From assembly GCF_019050325.1 (NCBI RefSeq), contig NZ_VOMB01000026.1:50441-114440 (forward strand): DNA of 64,000 nt, written 5' to 3'. The position numbers and the translations under genes are program-made. Below the pieces are notes generated by a model. It saw only the letters and a list, made by a program, of their open reading frames with translations. It was not told the origin of the DNA and made no database searches. Positions 25,117 to 36,153 of the stretch are shown piece by piece; the stretch's first letter is position 1, and the number at the start of each line of letters is the position of its first letter. The stretch comes from [Mycobacterium] fortunisiensis. Its GTDB lineage: Bacteria; Actinomycetota; Actinomycetes; Mycobacteriales; Mycobacteriaceae.

Positions 25117-25195
25117 CGCAGACGACCTCACAGGATGACTAGATTCTCGTTCCAGTCCCGCGTTGCGGGTACCGGACGGTCGCCACGAGACTAGC

Positions 25196-26728
25196 TCACT
25201 CCTCGCGCCGCCTGCGACGCCCGCCTTCACCGGGGCTCGCCTGGAACCGTGCCAGCAGCTCGTTCACCGACTGTCCGCCGGTGTGGTGGCCGTTGGGCGG
25301 CTCGGGTTCGTCGTCGCTGCGGTGCCGGGACGCCCGCCGCGGCGGCTCAGGCGGCTGCGCTGGTTCGGCGGCCAGCGTCGGGGACTGCTGACCGGGCGCG
25401 GGCCGGCCCGGATCGGACTCGGCCGGGGCGTAATGACGGCCCCGCGGCCGCTCCGGCGCCTGCCCTGCCGACATCGCCGGGGCCGGCGTCGGCTCCGGGG
25501 CGGGTTCGGGGGCCGGAGCCGGTTCGGGGGCCGATTGCGGCGCCGGTTCCGGGGTGTTTTCCGGGGCGCGGCGCCGGCCGACGTACTCGGTGGCGGCGCC
25601 GTTCTGCGGCGTCACCGGCGCGGACCAGTTGCTGCCCGGTGCGCCTGCCGGGATCCACTGCCCCTCTGCAGGCGCCGGACGCCAGCCCGCCGCCGCCGGC
25701 TCGGCAGCCGGCTCGGGCGCGCTCGGGGGCTCGAATGCGGGCTCCGGTGCTGGTGCAGGCTCGGGCGCGGGCGCCGGTTCGGGATTGGGTGCGGGGACGT
25801 CGATGGTCGGCGACGGCTGCATCGGCGGCATGGTCGGTGGTGGGGGCGGTGGCGCCCAGGCGGACGGCGGCTCGGGCTGCCGGCGCGCGGCCGGCTGCGG
25901 CTCGGGCCGGGGCTCAGGCTGGGGTTCGGGCTGCGGTTCGGGCTGCGGTTCACGCCGCGGTTCAGGCCTGGGCTCGGGCTGCGGCTTCGGCTCCTGCGGG
26001 CGCCCGGCAGCCGGCGGACGTGGCGGTTCCGGCTGACGCTCGGACTGGCGGCGACGGCGACGCGGTTGCTCATTGGCAGGCACGGGTCGTGACGGCAGCC
26101 GGTGCGCACCCCCGGTGGTCGCCCAATCGTTCTCCGGCGGGTGCGGCACGGCCGGCACGTCGATGATCGGGCTTTCCTCGGTACGCGAGTTGCGGATGTC
26201 GGTGACCTCGACCGGCGGTACATCCAGGCGACTGGCGGTGACCCGGCCCGCCGTGCGCACCGCACTCTTGTCGGTCTCCAGGGCCGGACGGTGCACCAGG
26301 TCGGTGTCGAACAGGATCTCCAGGTTGGCCCGCAGCGCGGCCAACTCCGCGCGCAACGCAGCAACCTCGTCGGCAGCCTGGGCGCGCAGCTCGGAGGCGA
26401 GTTCGCGGCGCAGCTGGGTCTCCACGGTCAGCTCGTATTCGCGCCGGGCCGAGATCTCCCGATCCAGCTGCAGGTCGTAGACGAACTTGAGGTCGCGGGC
26501 CTTGGCCTGGTCCAGGTCACTCTGGCGGCGATAGATGACGGAGACGAAGGCCCCCACCACGGCAGCCCACAGGGCCAGGATGACGGCAAGCTTCAGCAAC
26601 TCGACGCGATCGGTGAACACCAATGCGGAGCTGGCCAGAATCGCGAGCACCAGCAATACCGTTAAGAGCAGCCAGCCCGGCCTTCGGCCGCCGCGCCGTG
26701 GCCGACCACCGCGGGGCAGAACGGTCAT
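25196..26728 (-). CDS. membrane protein with coiled coil and long Pro/Glu-rich tail
   Basis: The 510-residue protein starts at the ATG at 26728 (MTVLPRGGRPRRGG). Two membrane segments follow (about residues 18-35 and 42-62). A charged coiled-coil stretch of about 100 residues comes next (LQLDREISARREYELTVETQ onward). The rest, over 250 residues, is disordered and rich in Pro, Glu, Ala and Arg, with runs of (Q/R)PEP repeats. It corresponds to Rv3604c. ATGs at 26827 and about 26754 are alternative starts. It may be an envelope scaffold; no catalytic motif is seen. Confidence 0.8.
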   Translation of the reverse strand: MTVLPRGGRPRRGGRRPGWLLLTVLLVLAILASSALVFTDRVELLKLAVILALWAAVVGAFVSVIYRRQSDLDQAKARDLKFVYDLQLDREISARREYELTVETQLRRELASELRAQAADEVAALRAELAALRANLEILFDTDLVHRPALETDKSAVRTAGRVTASRLDVPPVEVTDIRNSRTEESPIIDVPAVPHPPENDWATTGGAHRLPSRPVPANEQPRRRRRQSERQPEPPRPPAAGRPQEPKPQPEPRPEPRREPQPEPQPEPQPEPRPEPQPAARRQPEPPSAWAPPPPPPTMPPMQPSPTIDVPAPNPEPAPAPEPAPAPEPAFEPPSAPEPAAEPAAAGWRPAPAEGQWIPAGAPGSNWSAPVTPQNGAATEYVGRRRAPENTPEPAPQSAPEPAPAPEPAPEPTPAPAMSAGQAPERPRGRHYAPAESDPGRPAPGQQSPTLAAEPAQPPEPPRRASRHRSDDEPEPPNGHHTGGQSVNELLARFQASPGEGGRRRRREE

Positions 26729-26804
26729 GCGCCGACTGTACCCGTCACCACCCATCGAGCCGGTCGACCGCTGCGGCGATTCGGCCACCGAGCTGAGGAA
26801 ATCC

Positions 26805-27281
26805 TCACTGCTGCGCGGGGTCGCCATTGTCCGGCGGTTCCTCGGGAGATCGGCAGCAATGCTGCAACCACACCGCGGCGACCGCCAAAGCCAGTGCGCT
26901 GATCGCGGCGACGATGGCACCGGGCAGGTCCTCGTCGGCCACCCGCAGTTCGTCGCGCCGCGGCAGCAGGTAGACCAGCACACCGATCCACCACCCCGCC
27001 ACGACGGCACCGACCCAGGCAGAGGCCTTGGCGATCACCACCGAGCGGGCCACTGTCAGCGGGTGCAGCCGGCCCGCGCCGACACCGATCTGCCCGTCGC
27101 TGATCTTGGCCCGCACGTAGAAGGCCCAGCCGGCCTCGGCCAGCGCAACCGCCAGCAGTGACAACCCGGTCCAGACCGTGAGGGGCGGGAACCACTGGTA
27201 GAGCACACCGATCAGCATGTAACCGAGGACGGCGACGACGACGGCCGCCCCGGCCAGGTCACGCTTGCGGGTCGGCCCCAT
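26805..27281 (-). CDS. DUF3180 family membrane protein
   Basis: The 158-residue protein has four hydrophobic segments (beginning LAGAAVVVAVLGYMLIGVL) and a short acidic C-terminus. The ATG at 27281 shares a base with the folK stop (TGATG), so it is translationally coupled to folate genes. It has the same length as Rv3605c. Function unknown; this family is conserved next to folK in actinobacteria. Confidence 0.85.
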   Translation of the reverse strand: MGPTRKRDLAGAAVVVAVLGYMLIGVLYQWFPPLTVWTGLSLLAVALAEAGWAFYVRAKISDGQIGVGAGRLHPLTVARSVVIAKASAWVGAVVAGWWIGVLVYLLPRRDELRVADEDLPGAIVAAISALALAVAAVWLQHCCRSPEEPPDNGDPAQQ

Positions 27282-27817
27282 CAGTCGGCCCCCGGTCCGG
27301 TCCGGATAGCCAGCGTCAGATCGGTGCGCCGGACGCCGGCCCGTTCGGCCGGGTCGATCTCCTCCAGCAGGTACGCCACCCGCCGAGACCGGCCGCCCAC
27401 CGTCAACGTGGCATCCGGGTCGACCGCCAGCCACGGGATCAGCACGAACGCGCGCAGATGGGCGAGCGGATGCGGCAGGGTCAGGTCCGCATCTCGGGAG
27501 CGCACCTCGTCTTCGCCGTCATGGCAGGTGATCACGTCGACGTCGAGGGTGCGCGGCCCCCACTTCTGCTCGCGGACCCGGTCCGCGGCCTGCTCCAGTT
27601 CCTGCCCCCGCCGCAGCCAGCCGTGCGCATCGAGGCCGGCGTCGTCGGCGATCAGCACCGCGTTCAGGAACGGATTCTGCTCGACCCCACCCCAGGCGTC
27701 GGTCTCGTACACCGGCGACACCGCCCGCACCCGTGGCCCGAGCCCGTCGAGAACCGACTGCAGATGGGCCAGCCGGTCACCGAGATTCGAGCCGATCGAC
27801 AGCACGGTGGAGGTCAT
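27281..27817 (-). CDS. folK: 6-hydroxymethyl-7,8-dihydropterin pyrophosphokinase
   Basis: FolK pyrophosphorylates hydroxymethyldihydropterin before condensation with p-aminobenzoate. The 178-residue protein starts TSTVLSIGSNLGDRLAHLQ and has the VSPVYETDAWGGVEQNPFLNAV and WGPRTLDVDVI segments, the signature with the Mg-binding Asp pair. It overlaps folB by 4 bases upstream. Confidence 0.95.
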   Translation of the reverse strand: MTSTVLSIGSNLGDRLAHLQSVLDGLGPRVRAVSPVYETDAWGGVEQNPFLNAVLIADDAGLDAHGWLRRGQELEQAADRVREQKWGPRTLDVDVITCHDGEDEVRSRDADLTLPHPLAHLRAFVLIPWLAVDPDATLTVGGRSRRVAYLLEEIDPAERAGVRRTDLTLAIRTGPGAD

Positions 27818-28197
27818 CCCGCGCCCCCGTCCCGTCCGCGTCGCGACCGCCGGGCCACCACCGCGACGTCGTCGAATGTCAGCGGAATCGGTGCGCTGGG
27901 CTTGTGCAGCACCACCTCGACGGCGTGCAGGCGCTCGTCGGTCATGATGGCGTCGGCGATCTCGGCCGATACCGTCTCGATCAGGTTGCGCGGTGGGCCG
28001 GCCACGATGTCGGCGGCCAACTGGGCCAGCGCGCCGTAGTCGAGGGTGTCGGCGAGATCATCGGTGGCCGCGGCCGGGCGCAGATCCACCCACGCCGTGA
28101 TGTCGACGACGAACTCCTGGCCGTCGCGGCGTTCATGCTCGAAAACCCCGTGGTTGCCGCGAACTCGCAAGCCACGCAACTCGATTCGATCAGCCAA
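27814..28197 (-). CDS. folB: dihydroneopterin aldolase
   Basis: FolB converts dihydroneopterin to hydroxymethyldihydropterin. I start at the TTG at 28197 (127 residues, LADRIELRGLRV), because the homologous proteins begin ADRIELRG and a strong GGAGGT lies 4 bases upstream; the longer open frame to 28260 lies inside folP. Family residues are visible in GVFEHERRDGQEFVVD, DLADTLDYGAL and the catalytic Lys in VVLHKPSAPIP. The start lies inside the last codons of folP (8-base overlap). Confidence 0.92.
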   Translation of the reverse strand: MADRIELRGLRVRGNHGVFEHERRDGQEFVVDITAWVDLRPAAATDDLADTLDYGALAQLAADIVAGPPRNLIETVSAEIADAIMTDERLHAVEVVLHKPSAPIPLTFDDVAVVARRSRRGRDGGAG

Positions 28198-29023
28198 CCC
28201 GACCTCCGGATTTCCAGGCGGCCAGCACGGCCAGCGCGTCGACAGTGGCCACCACGTCATGTACCCGAACTCCCCAGGCGCCGTGCAGCGCGGCCAGCGT
28301 CGAGATCACCGCGGTGGCGGTCTCGCGACCGTCGGGCGGCCGTGGTGTGCCGTCCGGACCGGCCAGCAGGGAACCGAGGAAGCGTTTGCGGGAGGCGCCG
28401 ACCAGCACCGGGATCCCGGTGGCGACGAACTCTGGCAGGGCGTGTAGCAGCGCCCAATTGTGTTGTGCGGTCTTGGCGAATCCCAGACCGGGGTCGATGA
28501 TCACCCGTCCCGGGTCGACCCCGGCAGCCACCGCGGCATCGACCGCGGCCAGCAGTTCGGCCCGGACCTCGGCCACCACGTCACCGTAGCCCGGCGCCTC
28601 GTGTGGCCGGGCGGCAGCGACCGAACGCCAGTGCATCAGGATCCACGGCACCTTCGCGTCGGCGAGCAGCGGTGCCATGTTCGGATCGGCCAGACCGCCG
28701 GACACGTCGTTGACGATCTGTGCGCCGTTCTGCAGCGCAACCTTGGCCACGTCGGCATGCATCGTGTCGATGCTGACGGTGACCCCCTGGGAGGCAAGCG
28801 CTTCGATCACCGGGGCCACCCGGGCCGCCTCGACGGCGGAGTCGATCCGCACCGCGCCGGGCCGGGTGGACTCGCCCCCGACGTCGATGATGCTCGCGCC
28901 GGCGGCCGCGAGCGCCAGCCCGTGTTCGACCGCGCGATCGCGATCGATGAACTTGCCGCCGTCGGAGAAGGAATCGTCGGTGACGTTCACAACTCCCATG
29001 ACCTGCACAGGGGTTGGGTTCAC
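28190..29023 (-). CDS. folP: dihydropteroate synthase
   Basis: FolP condenses the pterin with p-aminobenzoate and is the sulfonamide target. I use the GTG at 29023 (277 residues, protein starting NPTPVQVMGVVNVTDDSF), which overlaps the folE stop by 4 bases (GTGA). Motifs include GVVNVTDDSFSDGG, DVGGESTRPG, NDVSGG and the SRKRFLG pterin/phosphate-binding segment. The TIM-barrel length is standard. Confidence 0.95.
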   Translation of the reverse strand: MNPTPVQVMGVVNVTDDSFSDGGKFIDRDRAVEHGLALAAAGASIIDVGGESTRPGAVRIDSAVEAARVAPVIEALASQGVTVSIDTMHADVAKVALQNGAQIVNDVSGGLADPNMAPLLADAKVPWILMHWRSVAAARPHEAPGYGDVVAEVRAELLAAVDAAVAAGVDPGRVIIDPGLGFAKTAQHNWALLHALPEFVATGIPVLVGASRKRFLGSLLAGPDGTPRPPDGRETATAVISTLAALHGAWGVRVHDVVATVDALAVLAAWKSGGRVG

Positions 29024-29637
29024 TTCCGCAGGATGAGTTCCAGCGCCTCGGCCCGGGATGCCTTGTCCGTCTTGAACTGTCCGCGCACCGCAGAGGTGGT
29101 GGTGACCGCGCCTGGTTTGCGCACCCCGCGCATGGCCATGCACAGATGCTCGGCTTCGATCACCACGATGACCCCGCGCGGATCGAGCTTGCGCATCAAC
29201 GCATCGGCGACCTGGGCGGTCAGGCGTTCCTGTACCTGTGGGCGCTTGGAGTACAGGTCGACCAGGCGGGCGATCTTCGACAGGCCGGTCACCCTGCCGT
29301 CCACCCCCGGGATGTATCCGACGTGCGCCACCCCGTGGAACGACACCAGGTGGTGCTCACAGGTGGAGTACATCGGGATCTCCTTGACCAGCACGAGTTC
29401 GTCGTGCTCCTCGTCAAAGGTGGTGTTCAGCACCGCATCCGGATCGGTGTAGAGGCCCGCCATCAGCTCTTTGTACGCACGCGCCACCCGAGCGGGAGTG
29501 TCCACCAGGCCCTGACGGTCGGGGTCCTCACCGATGGCGATCAGCAGCTCACGCACCGCCGCCTCGGCCCGCGGTTGGTCGAACACCCGCAGGGACGTGT
29601 CGGTGTTGTTGTGGTGCTCGCGCAGCGACTGCGACAT
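29020..29637 (-). CDS. folE: GTP cyclohydrolase I
   Basis: FolE opens GTP to start folate synthesis. I use the ATG at 29637 (205 residues, MSQSLREHHNN), with GGAGG 5 bases upstream; the longer frame lies in ftsH. Zinc ligands are visible: Cys and His in MYSTCEHHLVSF and the later Cys in EAEHLCMAMRGV. First of the four folate genes, 20 bases behind ftsH. Confidence 0.96.
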   Translation of the reverse strand: MSQSLREHHNNTDTSLRVFDQPRAEAAVRELLIAIGEDPDRQGLVDTPARVARAYKELMAGLYTDPDAVLNTTFDEEHDELVLVKEIPMYSTCEHHLVSFHGVAHVGYIPGVDGRVTGLSKIARLVDLYSKRPQVQERLTAQVADALMRKLDPRGVIVVIEAEHLCMAMRGVRKPGAVTTTSAVRGQFKTDKASRAEALELILRK

Positions 29638-29656
29638 GAAGCCTCCGTTCGTCGGA

Positions 29657-32005
<2,349 letters not shown>

Positions 32006-32138
32006 CGATCACTCGGCCGAGTTCGGCCCGGTCCTTCCAACGTGCGCAGTTGAGACATTCAAGGCTACCGCTAGACCAACGTCCGGCTGTTCCCGACGGT
32101 ATCTGGCCGAACGCTCGCGGCTGTGCTTGGGTGAGATC

Positions 32139-33101
32139 GTGCTCACACCCACCGAGCGATCGGTCGATACCAATGGCGTGACGTTGACGGTGACCGAGGC
32201 GGGTGAACGCGGGAACCCGGTGGTCGTGCTGGCCCATGGTTTTCCCGAGTTGGCCTACTCGTGGCGCCACCAGATCCCGGCCCTGGCCGCCGCCGGCTAT
32301 CACGTTCTGGCCCCTGACCAGCGCGGTTACGGCGGCTCGTCGCGGCCGGAGGAGATCGGCGCCTACAACATCACCGAACTGACCGCCGACATCGCCGGGT
32401 TGCTGGATGATGTCGGCGCCGAACAGGCGGTGATCGTCGGGCACGACTGGGGTTCGCCGGTGGCGACCAATTTCCCGCTGTTCTATCCCGACCGGGTCCG
32501 CGCGGTGGTGGCCATGAGCGTGCCGCCGGTGCCCCGGGCGCCTGCCCCGCCGACGCAGATCTGGCGCAAGATCTTCGGCGACAACTTCTTCTACATCCTG
32601 TATTTCCAGGAGCCCGGGGTGGCCGACGCCGCGTTGAGCGCCGACCCGGCCCGGGCCTTGCGCCGGATGATCGGCGGCCTACGCACCACCGGCGACGAGT
32701 TCGCGGCGCAGCGAATGACCGCGCCCGGACCCGAGGGTTTCATCGACCGGCTGCCCGAACCCGTGAGTCTCCCCGACTGGATCACCCAGGACGAACTCGA
32801 CCACTACATCGCCGAGTTCACGCGAACCGGCTTCACCGGGCCGCTGAACTGGTACCGCAACTTCGACCGGAACTGGGAACTGACCGAGAACACCCCCGCG
32901 CCCACCATCACGGTGCCCACGCTGTTCCTGGCCGGCAGCGCCGATCCGGTGCTGGGCTTCACCCCGCGCGACCGGGTGCGCGACGTGGTCACCGGCGACT
33001 ACCGCGAGGTGCTGCTCGACGGCGCCGGGCACTGGTTGCAGCAGGAACGGCCCGATGAGGTGAACGCGGCGCTGTTGGAGTTCCTGGAGGGGGTGCGATG
33101 A
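32139..33101 (+). CDS. ephA: epoxide hydrolase EphA
   Basis: The 320-residue alpha/beta-hydrolase opens epoxides to diols. The oxyanion motif is HGFPE, the nucleophilic Asp is in GHDWGSP, and the catalytic His is in DGAGHWLQQE. A lid domain with the substrate-activating tyrosines (FFYILYFQEPG, WYRNFDRNW) lies between. I use the GTG at 32139 because homologues begin at TPTERSVDTNGV; the open frame extends upstream through the divergent ftsH promoter. The stop overlaps the first ATG of the next gene through a tandem repeat. Confidence 0.93.
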   Translation: MLTPTERSVDTNGVTLTVTEAGERGNPVVVLAHGFPELAYSWRHQIPALAAAGYHVLAPDQRGYGGSSRPEEIGAYNITELTADIAGLLDDVGAEQAVIVGHDWGSPVATNFPLFYPDRVRAVVAMSVPPVPRAPAPPTQIWRKIFGDNFFYILYFQEPGVADAALSADPARALRRMIGGLRTTGDEFAAQRMTAPGPEGFIDRLPEPVSLPDWITQDELDHYIAEFTRTGFTGPLNWYRNFDRNWELTENTPAPTITVPTLFLAGSADPVLGFTPRDRVRDVVTGDYREVLLDGAGHWLQQERPDEVNAALLEFLEGVR

Positions 33102-33163
33102 GCGCTCGCGCGAAGAGCCAACAGGATGCGATGAGCGCTCGCGCGAAGAGCCAACAGGATGCG
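33098..33163. repeat. 33-bp tandem repeat, two exact copies, at a start/stop junction
   Basis: Positions 33098-33130 and 33131-33163 are identical. Each unit begins with ATGAGCGCTCGCGCGAAG and ends GATGCG, so each restores an ATGA at its border. The unit is 11 codons long and in frame with the following gene. It looks like insertion of a small interspersed element into an ephA stop / downstream start overlap, as described for mycobacterial MIRU elements. Confidence 0.95.
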
Positions 33164-34348
33164 ATGAGGCCGTTGAACTTCGGCGTGTTCATCACGCCGT
33201 TCCATCCGGTCGGCCAATCTCCCACCACCGCACTGCAATACGACATGGACCGGGTCGAGGCGCTGGACCGGCTCGGCTACGACGAGGCCTGGTTCGGCGA
33301 ACACCATTCGGGCGGTTACGAACTCATCGCCTGCCCGGAGGTATTCATCGCCGCCGCGGCCGAACGGACCCGCCACATCCGGCTGGGCACCGGCGTGGTG
33401 TCCCTGCCATACCACCACCCGCTGATGGTGGCCGATCGCTGGGTGCTGCTCGACCACCTGACCCGTGGCCGAGTGATGTTCGGCACCGGGCCGGGTGCGC
33501 TGCCCTCGGATGCCTACATGATGGGGATCGACCCGGTGGACCAGCGGCCGATGATGCAGGAATCGCTGGAGGCCATCCTGGCCCTGTTCCGCGCCGCTCC
33601 CGACGAGCGAATCAGCCGCGAAACCGACTGGTTCACGTTGCGCGACGCCGCCCTGCACATCCGGCCGTACACCTGGCCGTATCCCGAAATTTCCACCGCG
33701 GCAATGGTTTCCCCGTCCGGTCCGCGATTGGCCGGGGCGTTGGGCACCTCGCTGCTGTCACTGTCGATGTCGGTACCCGGCGGCTATGCGGCGCTCGAGA
33801 CCACCTGGGACGTGGTGTGCGACCAGGCCGCCAAATCGGGCCGGGCAGAACCGGACCGGCAGAACTGGCGGGTGCTGGGCATCGTCCACCTCGCCGACAC
33901 CCGTGAGCAGGCCATCGAGGACTGCACCTACGGCCTGCAGGATTTCGCCAACTACTTCGGCGCTGCCGGTTTCGTCCCGCTGTCCGAGCAGACCGAGGCC
34001 ACCGAGTCGGCGTATGAGTTCGTGGAAAACTATGCGGCCAAGGGCAATTGCTGTATCGGCACCACCGCCGACGCGATCGCCTACATCCAGGACCTGCTCG
34101 ACCGTTCCGGCGGGTTCGGCACCCTACTACTCCTGGGCCACGACTGGGCGACACCGGCGGCGACGTTCCACTCCTACGAGCTGTTCGCCCGCGAGGTGAT
34201 CCCGCATTTCAAGGGGCAGCTCACGGCTGCCCGGGCGTCGCACGACTGGGCCAAGGGCATGCGGGATCAGCTGCTGGGCCGGGCCGGGCAGGCCATCGTC
34301 AACGCCATCACCGAGCACACCTCCGAGGACAGCGAAGGGAAGAGTTGA
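33098..34348 (+). CDS. luciferase-like flavin-dependent monooxygenase
   Basis: The 416-residue protein is a bacterial-luciferase-like (LLM) oxidoreductase, using reduced flavin. The barrel core runs from FGVFITPFHPVG through EAWFGEHHSGGYE, GTGVVSLPYHHPLMVADRW and GRVMFGTGPGALPSD. The first 22 residues are two copies of an 11-residue repeat (MSARAKSQQDA) from the tandem DNA repeat; the native start is probably the ATG at 33164 (MRPLNFGVF). It corresponds to Rv3618 downstream of ephA, and the following dehydrogenase overlaps its stop by one base. Substrate unknown; the neighbours suggest catabolism of a terpenoid or steroid-like compound, which is inference. Confidence 0.9.
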   Translation: MSARAKSQQDAMSARAKSQQDAMRPLNFGVFITPFHPVGQSPTTALQYDMDRVEALDRLGYDEAWFGEHHSGGYELIACPEVFIAAAAERTRHIRLGTGVVSLPYHHPLMVADRWVLLDHLTRGRVMFGTGPGALPSDAYMMGIDPVDQRPMMQESLEAILALFRAAPDERISRETDWFTLRDAALHIRPYTWPYPEISTAAMVSPSGPRLAGALGTSLLSLSMSVPGGYAALETTWDVVCDQAAKSGRAEPDRQNWRVLGIVHLADTREQAIEDCTYGLQDFANYFGAAGFVPLSEQTEATESAYEFVENYAAKGNCCIGTTADAIAYIQDLLDRSGGFGTLLLLGHDWATPAATFHSYELFAREVIPHFKGQLTAARASHDWAKGMRDQLLGRAGQAIVNAITEHTSEDSEGKS

Positions 34349-35358
34349 TGCGTGCCGCCGTACTACGCGAGGGCCGAATGGTGGTCCGCGACGACGTGCC
34401 CGATCCGGTACCGGGGCCAGGGCAGGTGCTTGTCGACGTGAAGGCCTGCGGCATCTGCGGATCCGACCTGCACTTCGCCAGCCACGGCGCCGACATGCTG
34501 GCCGCGGGCGCCGACATGGAGGGCATGCCCGCCCTCGACATCGATCTGGCCGGCGACATCTATATGGGCCACGAGTTCAGTGCCGAGATCCTCGACGCCG
34601 GACCGGGCACCGACGCCCCGCCGGCCGGCACCCTGGTCACCTCGGTGCCGGTGCTGCTGTCGGCCACCGGAATGGACATGCTGGTGTACAGCAACACCGC
34701 GGTGGGTGGCTACGCCGAGAAGATGTTGCTCTCGGCTCCGCTGTTGCTGCCGGTCCCCAATGGGCTGAGCGCCGAACATGCCGCGCTCACCGAGCCGATG
34801 GCCGTGGGCCTGCACGCGGTGAACGCGTCGCGCATCGAACCCGCCGACACCGCACTCGTCATCGGCTGCGGTCCGGTCGGCATCGCCATCATCGCGGCAC
34901 TGAAGCTGCGCGGCGTCCGCACCATCGTGGCGTCCGATTTTTCCGCCACCCGGCGGGCGCTGGCGGCCACCATGGGCGCGCACACCACGATCGACCCCGG
35001 CCAGGATTCACCGTTCCACCACAGCACGCCCGCGGTGGTGTTCGAGGCCGTCGGTGCGCCCGGGTTGATCGACGACGTGCTGCGCCGGGCCCCGGCCGGC
35101 GCCCGCCTGGTGGTGGCCGGGGTGTGTATGCAGCCCGACACGGTGCACCCGTTCTACGCCATCACCAAGCAGATCAGCATCCAGTTCGTCTTCGGTTACG
35201 ACCCCGACGAATTCGCGGGCTCGCTGCGCGCGATCGCCGAGGGCGACATCGACGTGGCACCCATGATCACCGGCTCGGTGGGCCTGGACGGGGTGGCCAC
35301 CGCCTTCGACGAACTGGCCTCCCCCGACCACCACTGCAAGGTGCTGGTGACGCCATGA
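34348..35358 (+). CDS. zinc-binding alcohol dehydrogenase family protein (MDR)
   Basis: The 336-residue protein is a medium-chain dehydrogenase/reductase. The catalytic zinc ligands are in ACGICGSDLHF and MGHEFSAEI. The NAD(P) Rossmann motif is VIGCGPVGIA, and the Asp after it (VASDFS) suggests NAD preference. The structural-zinc four-cysteine lobe is missing. I use the ATG at 34348, which overlaps the previous stop (TGATG). It ends with an ATGA overlap into lpqG. Confidence 0.9.
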   Translation: MRAAVLREGRMVVRDDVPDPVPGPGQVLVDVKACGICGSDLHFASHGADMLAAGADMEGMPALDIDLAGDIYMGHEFSAEILDAGPGTDAPPAGTLVTSVPVLLSATGMDMLVYSNTAVGGYAEKMLLSAPLLLPVPNGLSAEHAALTEPMAVGLHAVNASRIEPADTALVIGCGPVGIAIIAALKLRGVRTIVASDFSATRRALAATMGAHTTIDPGQDSPFHHSTPAVVFEAVGAPGLIDDVLRRAPAGARLVVAGVCMQPDTVHPFYAITKQISIQFVFGYDPDEFAGSLRAIAEGDIDVAPMITGSVGLDGVATAFDELASPDHHCKVLVTP

Positions 35359-36071
35359 CGAATGTGAAGTTGCGGGTACTGGGTGCCGCGGCGGCCGGCC
35401 TGGTGGCGGTGGGCGTCGGCGGATGCGACGCGACCAGCGGGCCGGGCGCCGCCCCGCCGGCCGGGGCGCGGCAGGTGACGGTCGTCGGCTCCGGCCAGGT
35501 CGAGGGCGTGCCGGACACCCTGACCGCCGATGTGGCGATGGAGTTCACCGCCCCGGATGTGTCAGGGGCGCTCAACCAGTCCAGCCAGCGGCAGCAGGCC
35601 GTGATCGACGCGCTCGTCGGCTCCGGCATCGACCGCAAGGACATCAGCACCACCCAGGTCAGCGTGCAACCGCAGTTCACCGACAGCGTGATCTCAGGCT
35701 ATCGGGCCGGCAATGCCATCAAGGTCAAGATCCGCGACACCGCCAAGGCCTCGCAGACCCTGGCGTTGATCGCGAGCACCGGCGGGGACGCCACCCGGAT
35801 CAACTCGGTGGACTACTCGATCGAAGACGACTCCGACCTGGTGAACGACGCACGGGCCCGGGCGTTCGACGACGCCAGGGACCGCGCCGAGCAGTACGCC
35901 GGACTGTCCGGGCTGCAACTCGGCAAGGTGTTGTCGATATCCGAGCAGCCCGGTGGTTCCACGCCGCCGGCTCCCACCCCGATGCCCCGGGCGGCGATGC
36001 AGGCGGTTCCGCTGGAACCCGGTCAGCAGACGGTGGACTTCTCGGTGACGGTGATCTGGGAGCTCACCTGA
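35355..36071 (+). CDS. lpqG: SIMPL-domain lipoprotein LpqG
   Basis: The 238-residue protein has a lipoprotein signal with lipobox VGVGGCDAT (Cys near 24), so it should be anchored outside. The rest is one SIMPL (DUF541) domain with the typical QVTVVGSGQVEGVPDTL opening, RARAFDDARDRAEQYA helix and a final FSVTVIWELT strand. The start ATG at 35355 overlaps the dehydrogenase stop by 4 bases. Function of the family is unclear; related proteins form oligomeric shells. Confidence 0.9.
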   Translation: MTNVKLRVLGAAAAGLVAVGVGGCDATSGPGAAPPAGARQVTVVGSGQVEGVPDTLTADVAMEFTAPDVSGALNQSSQRQQAVIDALVGSGIDRKDISTTQVSVQPQFTDSVISGYRAGNAIKVKIRDTAKASQTLALIASTGGDATRINSVDYSIEDDSDLVNDARARAFDDARDRAEQYAGLSGLQLGKVLSISEQPGGSTPPAPTPMPRAAMQAVPLEPGQQTVDFSVTVIWELT

Positions 36072-36086
36072 TCTGACCCGCTTCCC

Positions 36087-36147
36087 GCCGAAATGGCATT
36101 CCAGCAGAGAAAGTGCGAGTAAGACGCGGCTGGAATGCGGTTTCGGC
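36087..36147. repeat. long imperfect inverted repeat between convergent genes
   Basis: The left arm (36087-36105, GCCGAAATGGCATTCCAGC) and right arm (36129-36147, GCTGGAATGCGGTTTCGGC) pair over 19 bases with two mismatches around a 23-base loop. It sits between the stop codons of lpqG and hpt. It may terminate both genes, though it lacks a T-run, or be a small palindromic repeat. Confidence 0.85.
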
Positions 36148-36153
36148 ACAGAC

